From Phycisphaerales bacterium UBA2218 (GTDB lineage: Bacteria > Planctomycetota > Phycisphaerae > Sedimentisphaerales > Anaerobacaceae), in NCBI GenBank assembly GCA_002327785.1, contig DCUI01000269.1, forward strand, positions 11,461 through 75,460: DNA of 64,000 nucleotides, given 5' to 3'. The translations under genes were made by a program, and so were the position numbers. The notes beneath the pieces were generated by a model that worked only from the letters and a program-made list of their open reading frames with translations, made no database searches and was not told where the DNA came from. The number at the start of each line of letters is the position of its first letter. Position 1 is the first letter of the stretch. Positions 44,533-51,996 of the stretch are shown one piece after another.

Positions 44533-45192
44533 TTGGCACGCAGGCGAAACCACAGACGCGCATGGAGCAGACGTAAACGAGCCGTCCTGGTCGGTATCAC
44601 GCTGATCGGGACGGCTCTCATCGTTGGGCTCGACCGGGGTCTTGTAGCCCCAAAATGGGCGAGGCTGCTAACGCCGCGAGAGCGGACCATCGCCACGGAC
44701 GCGGCTCAATATGACGGCCGGAGTTTCTCGGCCGTCCGGGCCGTCGATGGCGACACGCTTCACCTGGACGTCCCGGATTCCACGGATAAGACGACCAAGG
44801 TCCGGCTCATCGGAATCGATGCCCCGGAAATGGGGTGGGGCAATACGGAGCGGATGTACTACGCCGAGGAGGCCGCGACGATCGTGAAGCAATGGACCCT
44901 CGGTCGTGAGGTCACAGTCTATCTCGATCCGCAGTCCGGCAGCCGGGATCGATACGGACGGCTGCTCGCGTACATCCAGTTGCCCGATGGGAGGTTCCTG
45001 AACGAGGAGCTTCTCTCGGAAGGGTTCGCGTACGCCGACTTGCGGTTCAAGCACGGGTACTTTCAGAAATACCGACAGTTGGAGGCCAGCGCCCGAGCTC
45101 TAAAGAAAGGACTCTGGGCTCACGTCAAGCCCGAGCAAATGCCCGCGTGGCGACAGCGGAAACGAACCGCTCCGGACAGTGATTTGGAGTGA
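44533..45192 (+). CDS. membrane-anchored thermonuclease-like (SNase) protein
   Basis: 219 residues. A basic N-terminus (RRRNHRRAWSRRKR) precedes one hydrophobic helix (about 18-33), so the enzyme is probably exported or anchored. The SNase domain runs from about 60 to 195: VRAVDGDTLHLDVP, VRLIGIDAPEMGW, DRYGRLLAYIQLPDGRFLNE, LKKGLWAH. The catalytic Arg/Glu/Arg pattern (R in VRLIGIDAPE, E in the N-E-x-L-L block, R in RDRYGRLLAY) can be traced. The start is taken as TTG 44533, because no in-frame ATG occurs before the membrane segment. Follows lysC by 16 bp. Confidence 0.85.
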   Translation: MARRRNHRRAWSRRKRAVLVGITLIGTALIVGLDRGLVAPKWARLLTPRERTIATDAAQYDGRSFSAVRAVDGDTLHLDVPDSTDKTTKVRLIGIDAPEMGWGNTERMYYAEEAATIVKQWTLGREVTVYLDPQSGSRDRYGRLLAYIQLPDGRFLNEELLSEGFAYADLRFKHGYFQKYRQLEASARALKKGLWAHVKPEQMPAWRQRKRTAPDSDLE

Positions 45193-45243
45193 TTCCGCGT
45201 CAATCCGGACTCCTCGCAGGGAGCGGCAACCGCCCGCACTGCT

Positions 45244-46623
45244 CTACAGGTTGTATTCCTTGATCTTGCGGTAGAGGGTCCGTTCGCCGATGCCGAGGAT
45301 CTTGGCGGCCTGCTCACGATTGCCCTGTGTCCTGGCCAGCGTATCCACAATCGCCTTCTTCTCAAGATCGTTGAGCGAGACCCCGGCCAGATTGGCCGGC
45401 GCGGCGCTGCTGCCCGGGAGTTGCCGACGCTGCGAAAGCTCGGGCGGAAGATCCTGGAGGTCGATCTTGTCACGGTCGCACATGACTACCATGGTCCGGA
45501 TCATGTTCCTGAGCTGACGGATGTTGCCCGGCCACTCATAACCGGTCACGATACTCATGGCCGCGGCCGTAAATCCCGTGACCTTTGAGCCTGTCTCCTC
45601 CACCGCTTCCTGCAGGAAGTGCTCCGCCAGGATCGGAATGTCGTCCGTCCGTTCCCGCAGCGGCGGCAGGCTGATATTTACGCCTCGAATCCGAAAGTAA
45701 AGATCCTCGCGGAACTCTTTTCGCTCGATGAGCTTCGTCAGGCTGCGATTGGTGGCACTGATAATCCGGACATTGACGACCGTGGCCTTGGTCGATCCGA
45801 CGGGCACCACAACCCCGTCTTCGATCACACGCAGAAGCTTCGCCTGCATCGTCAGTGGCATGTCCCCGATCTCGTCGAGGAAGAGCGTCCCCTCATCGGC
45901 GACCTCGAACAGCCCTTTGCGATCCGTGTTGGCGCCGGTGAACGCGCCCTTGACGTGCCCGAACAGCTCGCTCTCCAGCAGCGTCTCCGTTAACCCCGCG
46001 CAATTCACCGGCTTGAAGGGCTTGCTCCGCCGAAGCGAATTGTTGTGAATGGCCCGGGCCAGCAACTCCTTGCCCGTGCCCGAAGGGCCCTCGATGAGGA
46101 CTGCGATGTTGGTGGGGGCCACCCTGCGAACGACTTCGAAGATGCCCTGCATGGCAGGACTGACTCCCTTGATCCCCTCGAAGAGGAAGGCTCCCAGTTC
46201 CGTGGCGACCTCGGCGCGCTCGGCGTGGGCGGCAGCAGCTTTGCGGGCCGCCTGCTCGACCAGTGCGCGAAGTTGATCGATGTCGAGCGGTTTGACGAGA
46301 TAATCGAACGCCCCTTGCCGAATCGCCTCCTTGCAATTCTCGATTGTCGCGTAGGCCGTGATCAGAATCACCTCGGTGGAGCCGCTGTGCCGCTTGGCCT
46401 CACGAAGAACGTCCAGACCATCGACCCGCCCTTCCAGCTTCAGATCGGTCACGACCACATCGACCGCCTGATTGCGAAGCACCTCAACGGCATGTTCGCC
46501 CGTATACACAGCGAGGGCCTTGACGGACAGCTTCCCAAGCGCCTCGACGATCCCGTCGGCGTGGTCCCGTTCATCATCAACCACCAAGATTACCGGTTTC
46601 TGCTCTGTCCAGTGACTACCCAA
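45244..46623 (-). CDS. NtrC-family sigma-54-dependent response regulator
   Basis: 459 residues. Receiver domain (1-125; Asp60 in VDVVVTDLKLEG, Lys in YLVKPLDI), sigma-54 AAA+ domain (about 155-390; Walker A EGPSGTGKELLARAIH, sigma-54 contact loop GAFTGA, Walker B GTLFLDEIGDMP, R-finger region FREDLYFRI) and a Fis-type helix-turn-helix (AIVDTLARTQGNREQAAKIL, GIGERTLYRKIKEYNL). It activates sigma-54 promoters when phosphorylated. No histidine kinase is adjacent, so its partner is elsewhere. It lies 29 bp after the CDF gene on the same strand. Confidence 0.94.
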   Translation of the reverse strand: MGSHWTEQKPVILVVDDERDHADGIVEALGKLSVKALAVYTGEHAVEVLRNQAVDVVVTDLKLEGRVDGLDVLREAKRHSGSTEVILITAYATIENCKEAIRQGAFDYLVKPLDIDQLRALVEQAARKAAAAHAERAEVATELGAFLFEGIKGVSPAMQGIFEVVRRVAPTNIAVLIEGPSGTGKELLARAIHNNSLRRSKPFKPVNCAGLTETLLESELFGHVKGAFTGANTDRKGLFEVADEGTLFLDEIGDMPLTMQAKLLRVIEDGVVVPVGSTKATVVNVRIISATNRSLTKLIERKEFREDLYFRIRGVNISLPPLRERTDDIPILAEHFLQEAVEETGSKVTGFTAAAMSIVTGYEWPGNIRQLRNMIRTMVVMCDRDKIDLQDLPPELSQRRQLPGSSAAPANLAGVSLNDLEKKAIVDTLARTQGNREQAAKILGIGERTLYRKIKEYNL

Positions 46624-46652
46624 CCTTACACCTTCATACGGCGCGGGGAACG

Positions 46653-47600
46653 CTATTTCCTGAAGGAGGGCAAGTCCGGCTCGATATGCACCGTGATGTT
46701 CACAGGCCGGCTGATTTCCTCATCCAGGGTCTTCTCCAGCCGCTCCGAGATGTCATGGGCGGCGGCCACGTTCAACTGCGGGTCCACCAGAATATGAACG
46801 TCCAGAAACACCTCGCGTCCGACCGTGCGGGTCCGCAGCCTGTGCCACTGACGGATGGCGGGATTGGCGCTTATCACGCCCTTGATGAGATCCACCGTCT
46901 CGGGATCAACCGCGCCCTCGGTCAGTTCCATGAGCGACCCGGCCACGACTTTGCAGCCGACGAAGATAATCATCAGGCCCACGGCCATGGCGGCCGCCTG
47001 ATCCCCATGGTCGAAACCGGCCACGATCGCCACGAAGCCGATCAGCACGGCCACGGAACTGAAGGCGTCACTGCGATGGTGCCAGGCATTCGCGTACACG
47101 GCGGGGCTGTGAAGCCCCATCGCCACGTTCTTTGTCACCCGGTAGAGCCATTCCTTGGCAACAATCGACAGCAAAGCCCCTGCCAGAACTCCCCAGTGGA
47201 TCCCGGTCATCTCATTTCTCGCGATGGACATCGTCGCCTGATAGATCATGAAACCACCCACCGCGATCAGCACCATCGCGACGAAAGCGGCAGAGAAGGT
47301 CTCGATCCGTCCATGGCCGTAGGGGTGAGTTCGGTCCGGTTTCTTGGCCCCCCAGTACGACCCGACGATGACCGCAATATCGGTCGCCAGGTCCGAGAGC
47401 GAATGAATCGCATCCGCGATCATCGCCAGCGAGGAAACCGCCACGCCGATGACCATCTTGACGACCGCCAGAATGATATTGACGACTGCGCCCAGGTAGG
47501 TCACGGAACGAATCTGACGACCGGCAGCATCATGTTTGGCATCTATCGGCACGGACTCATCCCACAACGGACTTGCGTATTCCGGAAACGACCTCGACAT
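46653..47600 (-). CDS. cation diffusion facilitator (CDF) family metal efflux transporter
   Basis: 315 residues. Six transmembrane helices with the CDF signature in helix II (SSLAMIADAIHSLSDLATDI; the H/D metal site) and THPYGHGRIE, metal-site WHHRSDAFSSVAVL in helix V, and a C-terminal cytoplasmic domain (GREVFLDVHILVDPQLNVAA, DEEISRPVNITVHIEPDLPS). Likely exports Zn2+, Fe2+ or Mn2+ against protons. The first 44 bases overlap the 3' end of the phosphohexomutase gene. A GTG at 47552 (VPIDAKHDAAGRQ) would remove the overlap and may be the true start. Confidence 0.92.
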   Translation of the reverse strand: MSRSFPEYASPLWDESVPIDAKHDAAGRQIRSVTYLGAVVNIILAVVKMVIGVAVSSLAMIADAIHSLSDLATDIAVIVGSYWGAKKPDRTHPYGHGRIETFSAAFVAMVLIAVGGFMIYQATMSIARNEMTGIHWGVLAGALLSIVAKEWLYRVTKNVAMGLHSPAVYANAWHHRSDAFSSVAVLIGFVAIVAGFDHGDQAAAMAVGLMIIFVGCKVVAGSLMELTEGAVDPETVDLIKGVISANPAIRQWHRLRTRTVGREVFLDVHILVDPQLNVAAAHDISERLEKTLDEEISRPVNITVHIEPDLPSFRK

Positions 47601-48942
47601 AACGTCTGGCGGCGGACTCGTCGCGGGTCTCCACGATGATCCTCATCACGGGCTCGGTGTTGCTCATCCGCAGGTGAATCCAGCCATCGGGGAAGTCGAG
47701 CCGCAGGCCATCCGAGGTGTTCGCAGCGGCCCCGGCAAACGTCTCGGCCGCCTGGTTCATGATCTGGTGCGCCTGCTGGGAATCGGCGGCGAACTTGTCC
47801 TTGTGCACATGGTAGCCGCCGATCTCCCGCACCAGCCCGCTGATGCCCTTGCCCGTCTCGGCCATCAACTGCAGGACCAAGGCCATTCCGACGAGGCTGT
47901 CCCGAATGGGGCCCACTCGCAGATCGATGACGCCTCCGTTCCCTTCGCCGCCGATGACACAACCGTGCTCGATCATCGCGTTGGCCACGTGGGCTTCGCC
48001 GACCGGAGTGCGTATGACGCGGCCACCCGCCTGTGCCGCCACGTCGTCGATCATCCGCGAGGTGGATAGATTGGCGGCCGCCGTCCCGGAGCCGCAGGAG
48101 AAGACGTGCTTGGCCGCCAGGGCCAGGGTGTACTCTTCTCCGATGTAGACGCCGTTCTCATCCACGATGGCCAGCCGGTCCGCATCCGGGTCCTGGGCAA
48201 ATCCCAGGTCCGCCTTCTCCTGCCTCACCCGGCTGCACAAATCGCCCAGGTTCGCGGCGGTAGGCTCGGCGCCATGGGCGAACAGACCCGTCGGCTCGTC
48301 ATTCATCGCAACAACCTCACAGCCGAGTTGGGCCAGAAGCTTCTTGCCGGCCCAGGCCCCCGCTCCGTTCACGCTGTCGAGAACAATCCGGTATTTCTTC
48401 TCGGCGATCCGCCCGGCATCAACCGTGGCCAGGACCTTCGCGACGTGAATCCGGTCCGTCTCGTCGTTGCGGCTCACCACGCCGCAGAGAACGGAATCGA
48501 CAAAGCGGATGCGGCCATCGAGAAAGGCCTGCTTGATCTGCTCAGCCATGGCCGGCGGCGGGGCCATCCCATTGCTCAGCAGCAGCTTGATGCCGTTGTA
48601 CGGGAGCGGATTGTGCGACGCCGTAATGACGATGCCGCCGTCACAACCGAGCTCGCGCAGCATGATGCCTACGCCCGGTGTGGTCACGAGACCCAGATCG
48701 ATCACGTCCACGCCGACCGCACACAGCCCCGCCGTCATGGCGGACATGAGCATCTGGCCGCTGACGCGCGAATCGCGCCCGATGCAGACCTTCAGCCGCC
48801 GACCGTCTGCGCCGTCGCTGTCCTTCAGAAAGGTCCCGAAGACGCAGCCGTACTGGGTCGCAATGACGGGCGTGAGGTTCTCCCCAATCACACCCCTCAT
48901 CCCACTAACACTGATGATAAGGCTCTCGGCTATCTCGCACAC
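47557..48942 (-). CDS. phosphoglucosamine/phosphomanno/phosphoglucomutase family enzyme
   Basis: About 461 residues of the alpha-D-phosphohexomutase family: start-region ISVSGMRGVIGENLTP, phospho-serine loop VITASHNPLPYNGIKLL, metal loop FAQDPDADRLAIVDENG, sugar-ring loop GGEGNGGVI and phosphate-binding MSNTEPVMRIIVET. GlmM-like enzymes make GlcN-1-P for the cell wall; phosphomannomutase or phosphoglucomutase activity is also possible. The frame opens with a GTG at 48969, but a GTG at 48942 (VCEIAESLIISVSGMRG) gives the more usual short N-terminus; neither has a clear ribosome site. Its 3' end overlaps the CDF gene. Confidence 0.9.
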   Translation of the reverse strand: MCEIAESLIISVSGMRGVIGENLTPVIATQYGCVFGTFLKDSDGADGRRLKVCIGRDSRVSGQMLMSAMTAGLCAVGVDVIDLGLVTTPGVGIMLRELGCDGGIVITASHNPLPYNGIKLLLSNGMAPPPAMAEQIKQAFLDGRIRFVDSVLCGVVSRNDETDRIHVAKVLATVDAGRIAEKKYRIVLDSVNGAGAWAGKKLLAQLGCEVVAMNDEPTGLFAHGAEPTAANLGDLCSRVRQEKADLGFAQDPDADRLAIVDENGVYIGEEYTLALAAKHVFSCGSGTAAANLSTSRMIDDVAAQAGGRVIRTPVGEAHVANAMIEHGCVIGGEGNGGVIDLRVGPIRDSLVGMALVLQLMAETGKGISGLVREIGGYHVHKDKFAADSQQAHQIMNQAAETFAGAAANTSDGLRLDFPDGWIHLRMSNTEPVMRIIVETRDESAARRYVEVVSGIRKSVVG

Positions 48943-49022
48943 TCCATTCGCGCACGACCAACCATCCACTGCCGATGGAAGCAGCAGTCAACTTATCCAT
49001 CGTATGAGGAAGCGCATAAGAA

Positions 49023-50612
49023 TCAGTCGAGCGTGCAGACGTACAATTCGTTGACGAAATCGAGCTTCTTGAGCTCCTCGACGGTGGCCGCATCGGGCTC
49101 CTTGTCGAGGCTCACCGCCAGGACCGCTTTCTGCATTTCGAGCTTCTGGCCGACGCCCATCGTGCCGATGTTGATGCCGTGATTGCCGAGAATCGTGCCG
49201 ACCGAGCCGATCACGCCGGGGCGGTCCTCGTTGAAGATCACCAGCACCGTGCCCTGCGGCGTCATCTCGACGTGGAAGTCATCGACCTCGATGATTCGCA
49301 GCAGCGTCTCACCGAACACCGAACCTCTGACGGTTCGCTTGACCTCGCTCGTCGTGACGGTCGCGCTGAAGCTCGACGCGACGTCCCTGGCCTCGGGGTT
49401 CTTCGTCTCGTCGATGCTGATGCCCCGCTCCTTGGCAAGGACCGGCGTGTTGACCATGTTCAGCGGCATCTCGAAGTGCCTCTGGAGCAGACCCATGGCG
49501 AAGTTCAGCGTGATGGGCTGAACCGTCATGTCGGCCACGGTCCCGCGATACTCCACCTGGACTGCCTTGATGTTTCCGGGAGCAATGATGCTCAGGAGGT
49601 TGCCGATGCGCCGAGCCAGGTCTGCATACTGGCCGACGGCAGCCGGCACGGCGCCGGAGGACGACGGGGCGTTGACCGCGTTGCGAATCGGGCCGTTCTT
49701 GATCGCATCGAGCAGGATCTCGGCCGCCTCGACGGCCACTTCGACCTGCGCCTCTTCCGTGCTGGCGCCGAGGTGCGGCGTGACGATGCAGTTGTCCAGC
49801 GCGGCGAACCGCAGATCCTGCGGCGGCTCAGAAGAAAACACATCGAGCGCAGCGCCGGCAATCTTCTTCTTCGACAACGCCTCGTAGAGAGCGTCCTCGT
49901 TGATGATGCCGCCTCGCGCACAGTTGACCAATCGAACCGTCGGCTTCATCATCGCGAGCTGGTCGGCGCCGATCATGTTCAGCGTCTGCGGGTTCCTGGG
50001 CACATGAATCGTGATGAAATCGGACTCGCGGAAGATCCGTTCCAGCTTGTCGGTCACCTCGACGCCCAGCTGTTCGGCGTCCTTCGGCGCCGACAGCGGA
50101 TCGTATCCCAGAATCTTCATATTCAGACCGTGGGCCATCCGCGCCACCGCCATGCCGATTCGGCCCAAGCCAATCACGCCAAGGACCTTGTTATTGAGTT
50201 GGTTGCCTGTGTATTTCTTTCGATCCCAGGCGCCGGATTTGAGGCTATTGCAGGCCTGCACGACGTTTCGGCTCATCGCCAGCATGAGGGCCATCGTATG
50301 CTCGGCCGCACTGAGCGTGTTGCCGCCGGGAGTATTCATCACCAGGATGCCCTTGCGGGTCGCAGATGGTACGTCGATGTTGTCCACGCCGACGCCCGCC
50401 CGAGCAACGCCCTTCAGGCGGCCCGGATTGGCAAGGACCTTGGCAGTCACTTTCGTGTCGCTGCGGACGATCAGCCCATCGTAGTCGCAAATGATGTTGC
50501 ACAACTCATCTTCACTGATGCCTATCTTGACAACCGCCTCAGCGCCTGCGGTGGCGTTGATCAGATCGATCCCTTCCTTTGCCAGCTTGTCCGTGATGAG
50601 CACTTTGATCAT
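49023..50612 (-). CDS. serA: D-3-phosphoglycerate dehydrogenase
   Basis: 529 residues, the long SerA form. Substrate domain (MIKVLITDKLAKEGIDLINA, YDGLIVRSDTKVT), NAD domain (VLGVIGLGRIGMAVARMAHG; catalytic His in CIVTPHLGASTEEAQVEVAV), an intervening domain (about 320-450) and a C-terminal ACT domain (DRPGVIGSVGTILGNHGINI). First step of serine synthesis, usually serine-inhibited through ACT. GGGAG lies before ATG 50612; the frame extends upstream to 50702 without a ribosome site. Confidence 0.95.
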   Translation of the reverse strand: MIKVLITDKLAKEGIDLINATAGAEAVVKIGISEDELCNIICDYDGLIVRSDTKVTAKVLANPGRLKGVARAGVGVDNIDVPSATRKGILVMNTPGGNTLSAAEHTMALMLAMSRNVVQACNSLKSGAWDRKKYTGNQLNNKVLGVIGLGRIGMAVARMAHGLNMKILGYDPLSAPKDAEQLGVEVTDKLERIFRESDFITIHVPRNPQTLNMIGADQLAMMKPTVRLVNCARGGIINEDALYEALSKKKIAGAALDVFSSEPPQDLRFAALDNCIVTPHLGASTEEAQVEVAVEAAEILLDAIKNGPIRNAVNAPSSSGAVPAAVGQYADLARRIGNLLSIIAPGNIKAVQVEYRGTVADMTVQPITLNFAMGLLQRHFEMPLNMVNTPVLAKERGISIDETKNPEARDVASSFSATVTTSEVKRTVRGSVFGETLLRIIEVDDFHVEMTPQGTVLVIFNEDRPGVIGSVGTILGNHGINIGTMGVGQKLEMQKAVLAVSLDKEPDAATVEELKKLDFVNELYVCTLD

Positions 50613-50649
50613 AGCAACACTCCCAGAAGTCTTCAATCCACCGTCCGTC

Positions 50650-51117
50650 TCAGGTCTGTGCCGCCAAGGCGCGTGCCAAGGTGACCGCCCATCCAGCGGC
50701 AAGGATCACGAGCAGACCCACAACCACGTGTACGATCCTGACCCGGGCAAACACCCGGTCCAGGAAATTGAAATATATGCCGAAGGCAGCGATCAGAAAA
50801 GCGAAAAATGTCGCAACAATCAGCATGCTGCACAGCAGAGCCGCCGCAGGCTGCACATAGAACGCCGTGAGCACCTCGCCGCGGGCAAAGGCCAGAACGG
50901 CGGTCGTCATCCCACAGGTTGGACACGTCAGGCCGGTCCGCATCTTCAGGCCGCAGGGCGGAAAAAGCACCCCGAAGTCAAAACCCACCCTCTGCAGCAG
51001 CCACAGGCCAACAAAAGCGCCTGTGACGCCACAGACGATGACGACGCCGACCTTGCGTTGCCTCGCGGACGCCCGGCATACCGCTTTCGTCTTGTTATCC
51101 TGTTGGCCTTCCCGCAT
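50650..51117 (-). CDS. DUF2752 family small membrane protein
   Basis: About 155 residues. Two or three hydrophobic helices and the hallmark CPTCGMTTAVLAFARGEVLT, preceded by a further Cys pair region (LFPPCGLKMRTGLTCPTCG). DUF2752 proteins carry a conserved C-P-x-C-G-x-T/x-R motif and are of unknown function. The frame is open to 51192, but a promoter sits inside that extension (-10 at 51127-51132), so the ATG at 51117 (MREGQQDNKTK) is the only compatible start. The leader would be just a few bases, with no Shine-Dalgarno. Divergent from the inositol monophosphatase gene. Confidence 0.85.
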   Translation of the reverse strand: MREGQQDNKTKAVCRASARQRKVGVVIVCGVTGAFVGLWLLQRVGFDFGVLFPPCGLKMRTGLTCPTCGMTTAVLAFARGEVLTAFYVQPAAALLCSMLIVATFFAFLIAAFGIYFNFLDRVFARVRIVHVVVGLLVILAAGWAVTLARALAAQT

Positions 51118-51126
51118 ATTCACTGT

Positions 51127-51155
51127 AGAATAGAACCCGCGTTCAGACATGTCAA
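51127..51155 (-). promoter_or_regulatory. promoter giving a near-leaderless DUF2752 mRNA
   Basis: Minus-strand TTGACA (51150-51155), 17-bp spacer, TATTCT (51127-51132). The expected start point lies within about 5 bases of the ATG at 51117. The sequence lies within the 60-bp divergent gap to the phosphatase gene. Confidence 0.5.
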
Positions 51156-51177
51156 TGCATACGACAGGTGGAGCATT

Positions 51178-51993
51178 ATGTCCTTGGAACAAAAAGACTT
51201 AAGCGAGATCCTGGAGACGGCGATCGTGGCCGCCCGTCTTGCGGGCCAGCATGCGATGGAGCAGATGGACAACGTCAAGGTTGTCAAGAAAAGCGAGAAC
51301 GAGCTGGTCACCCAGGTCGATTCCCAGTGCCAGCGGATCGTCATGCAGCGGATACGCGAGACCTTTCCGGATCATGGATTCATTGCGGAGGAGGGAGAGA
51401 ACGGCAGAATGTTCAAACGCCCCCCCATGGGCGAGCCGGCCATCTGGTGGATCATCGACCCAATCGATGGGACGCACAATTTCATCCACGGCATCCCGAT
51501 CTTCGCGGTCAGCGTGGCCGCGATGTTCGAGGGTGAGCCAATCGTCGGCGTGATCTTCCACCCGGCCACCGATGCCATGTTCACAGCCGTCAAGGGGGGC
51601 GAAGCCCAATTGGACGGTCGACACATCACCGTCGGGGAAGACGAGATCGGCCCGCTCACGAGCGTCGGTCTCGACAGTCGTTTCGATGGTGACTTGCCGG
51701 CGTGGGCAGGGAATCTGATCCAACGTTCGCGGTTCCGCAATTTCGGCACCACGGCCTTGCACCTCGCTTATATCGCCCGGGGCGGGCTGGTGGCCGCGGC
51801 CATGAGTACGCCCAAGCTGTGGGATATTGCGGCCGGAGTGGTCATTGCCGAGGCCGCCGGCGCGATCATCACAGATTGGAACGGCGCCAAGCTCTTCCCT
51901 GTCGATCTCGACGCCTACATGGGACAGGCGTTCCACGTCGTGGCCGGCAACCCAAAAGCACACGCGAGCCTCTTGGATACGATGCGGAGATAA
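51178..51993 (+). CDS. inositol monophosphatase family protein
   Basis: 271 residues, full length for IMPase/SuhB/HisN-type enzymes. Lithium-sensitive Mg2+ phosphatase motifs: FIAEEGENG, the metal core WIIDPIDGTHNFIHGIP, and the C-terminal WDIAAGVVIAEAAGAIITDW. Substrates can be inositol-1-phosphate, histidinol phosphate or 3'-phosphoadenosine compounds; the sequence alone does not decide. GGTGGAG precedes ATG 51178, and the long upstream open frame is not coding. It converges with gspK, three bases apart. Confidence 0.93.
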   Translation: MSLEQKDLSEILETAIVAARLAGQHAMEQMDNVKVVKKSENELVTQVDSQCQRIVMQRIRETFPDHGFIAEEGENGRMFKRPPMGEPAIWWIIDPIDGTHNFIHGIPIFAVSVAAMFEGEPIVGVIFHPATDAMFTAVKGGEAQLDGRHITVGEDEIGPLTSVGLDSRFDGDLPAWAGNLIQRSRFRNFGTTALHLAYIARGGLVAAAMSTPKLWDIAAGVVIAEAAGAIITDWNGAKLFPVDLDAYMGQAFHVVAGNPKAHASLLDTMRR

Positions 51994-51996
51994 CGG

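Noticed and set aside
50491..51177. 229-codon N-terminal extension of the inositol monophosphatase
   Set aside because: It is antisense to serA and DUF2752, and GGTGGAG-ATG at 51178 gives a standard-length enzyme.
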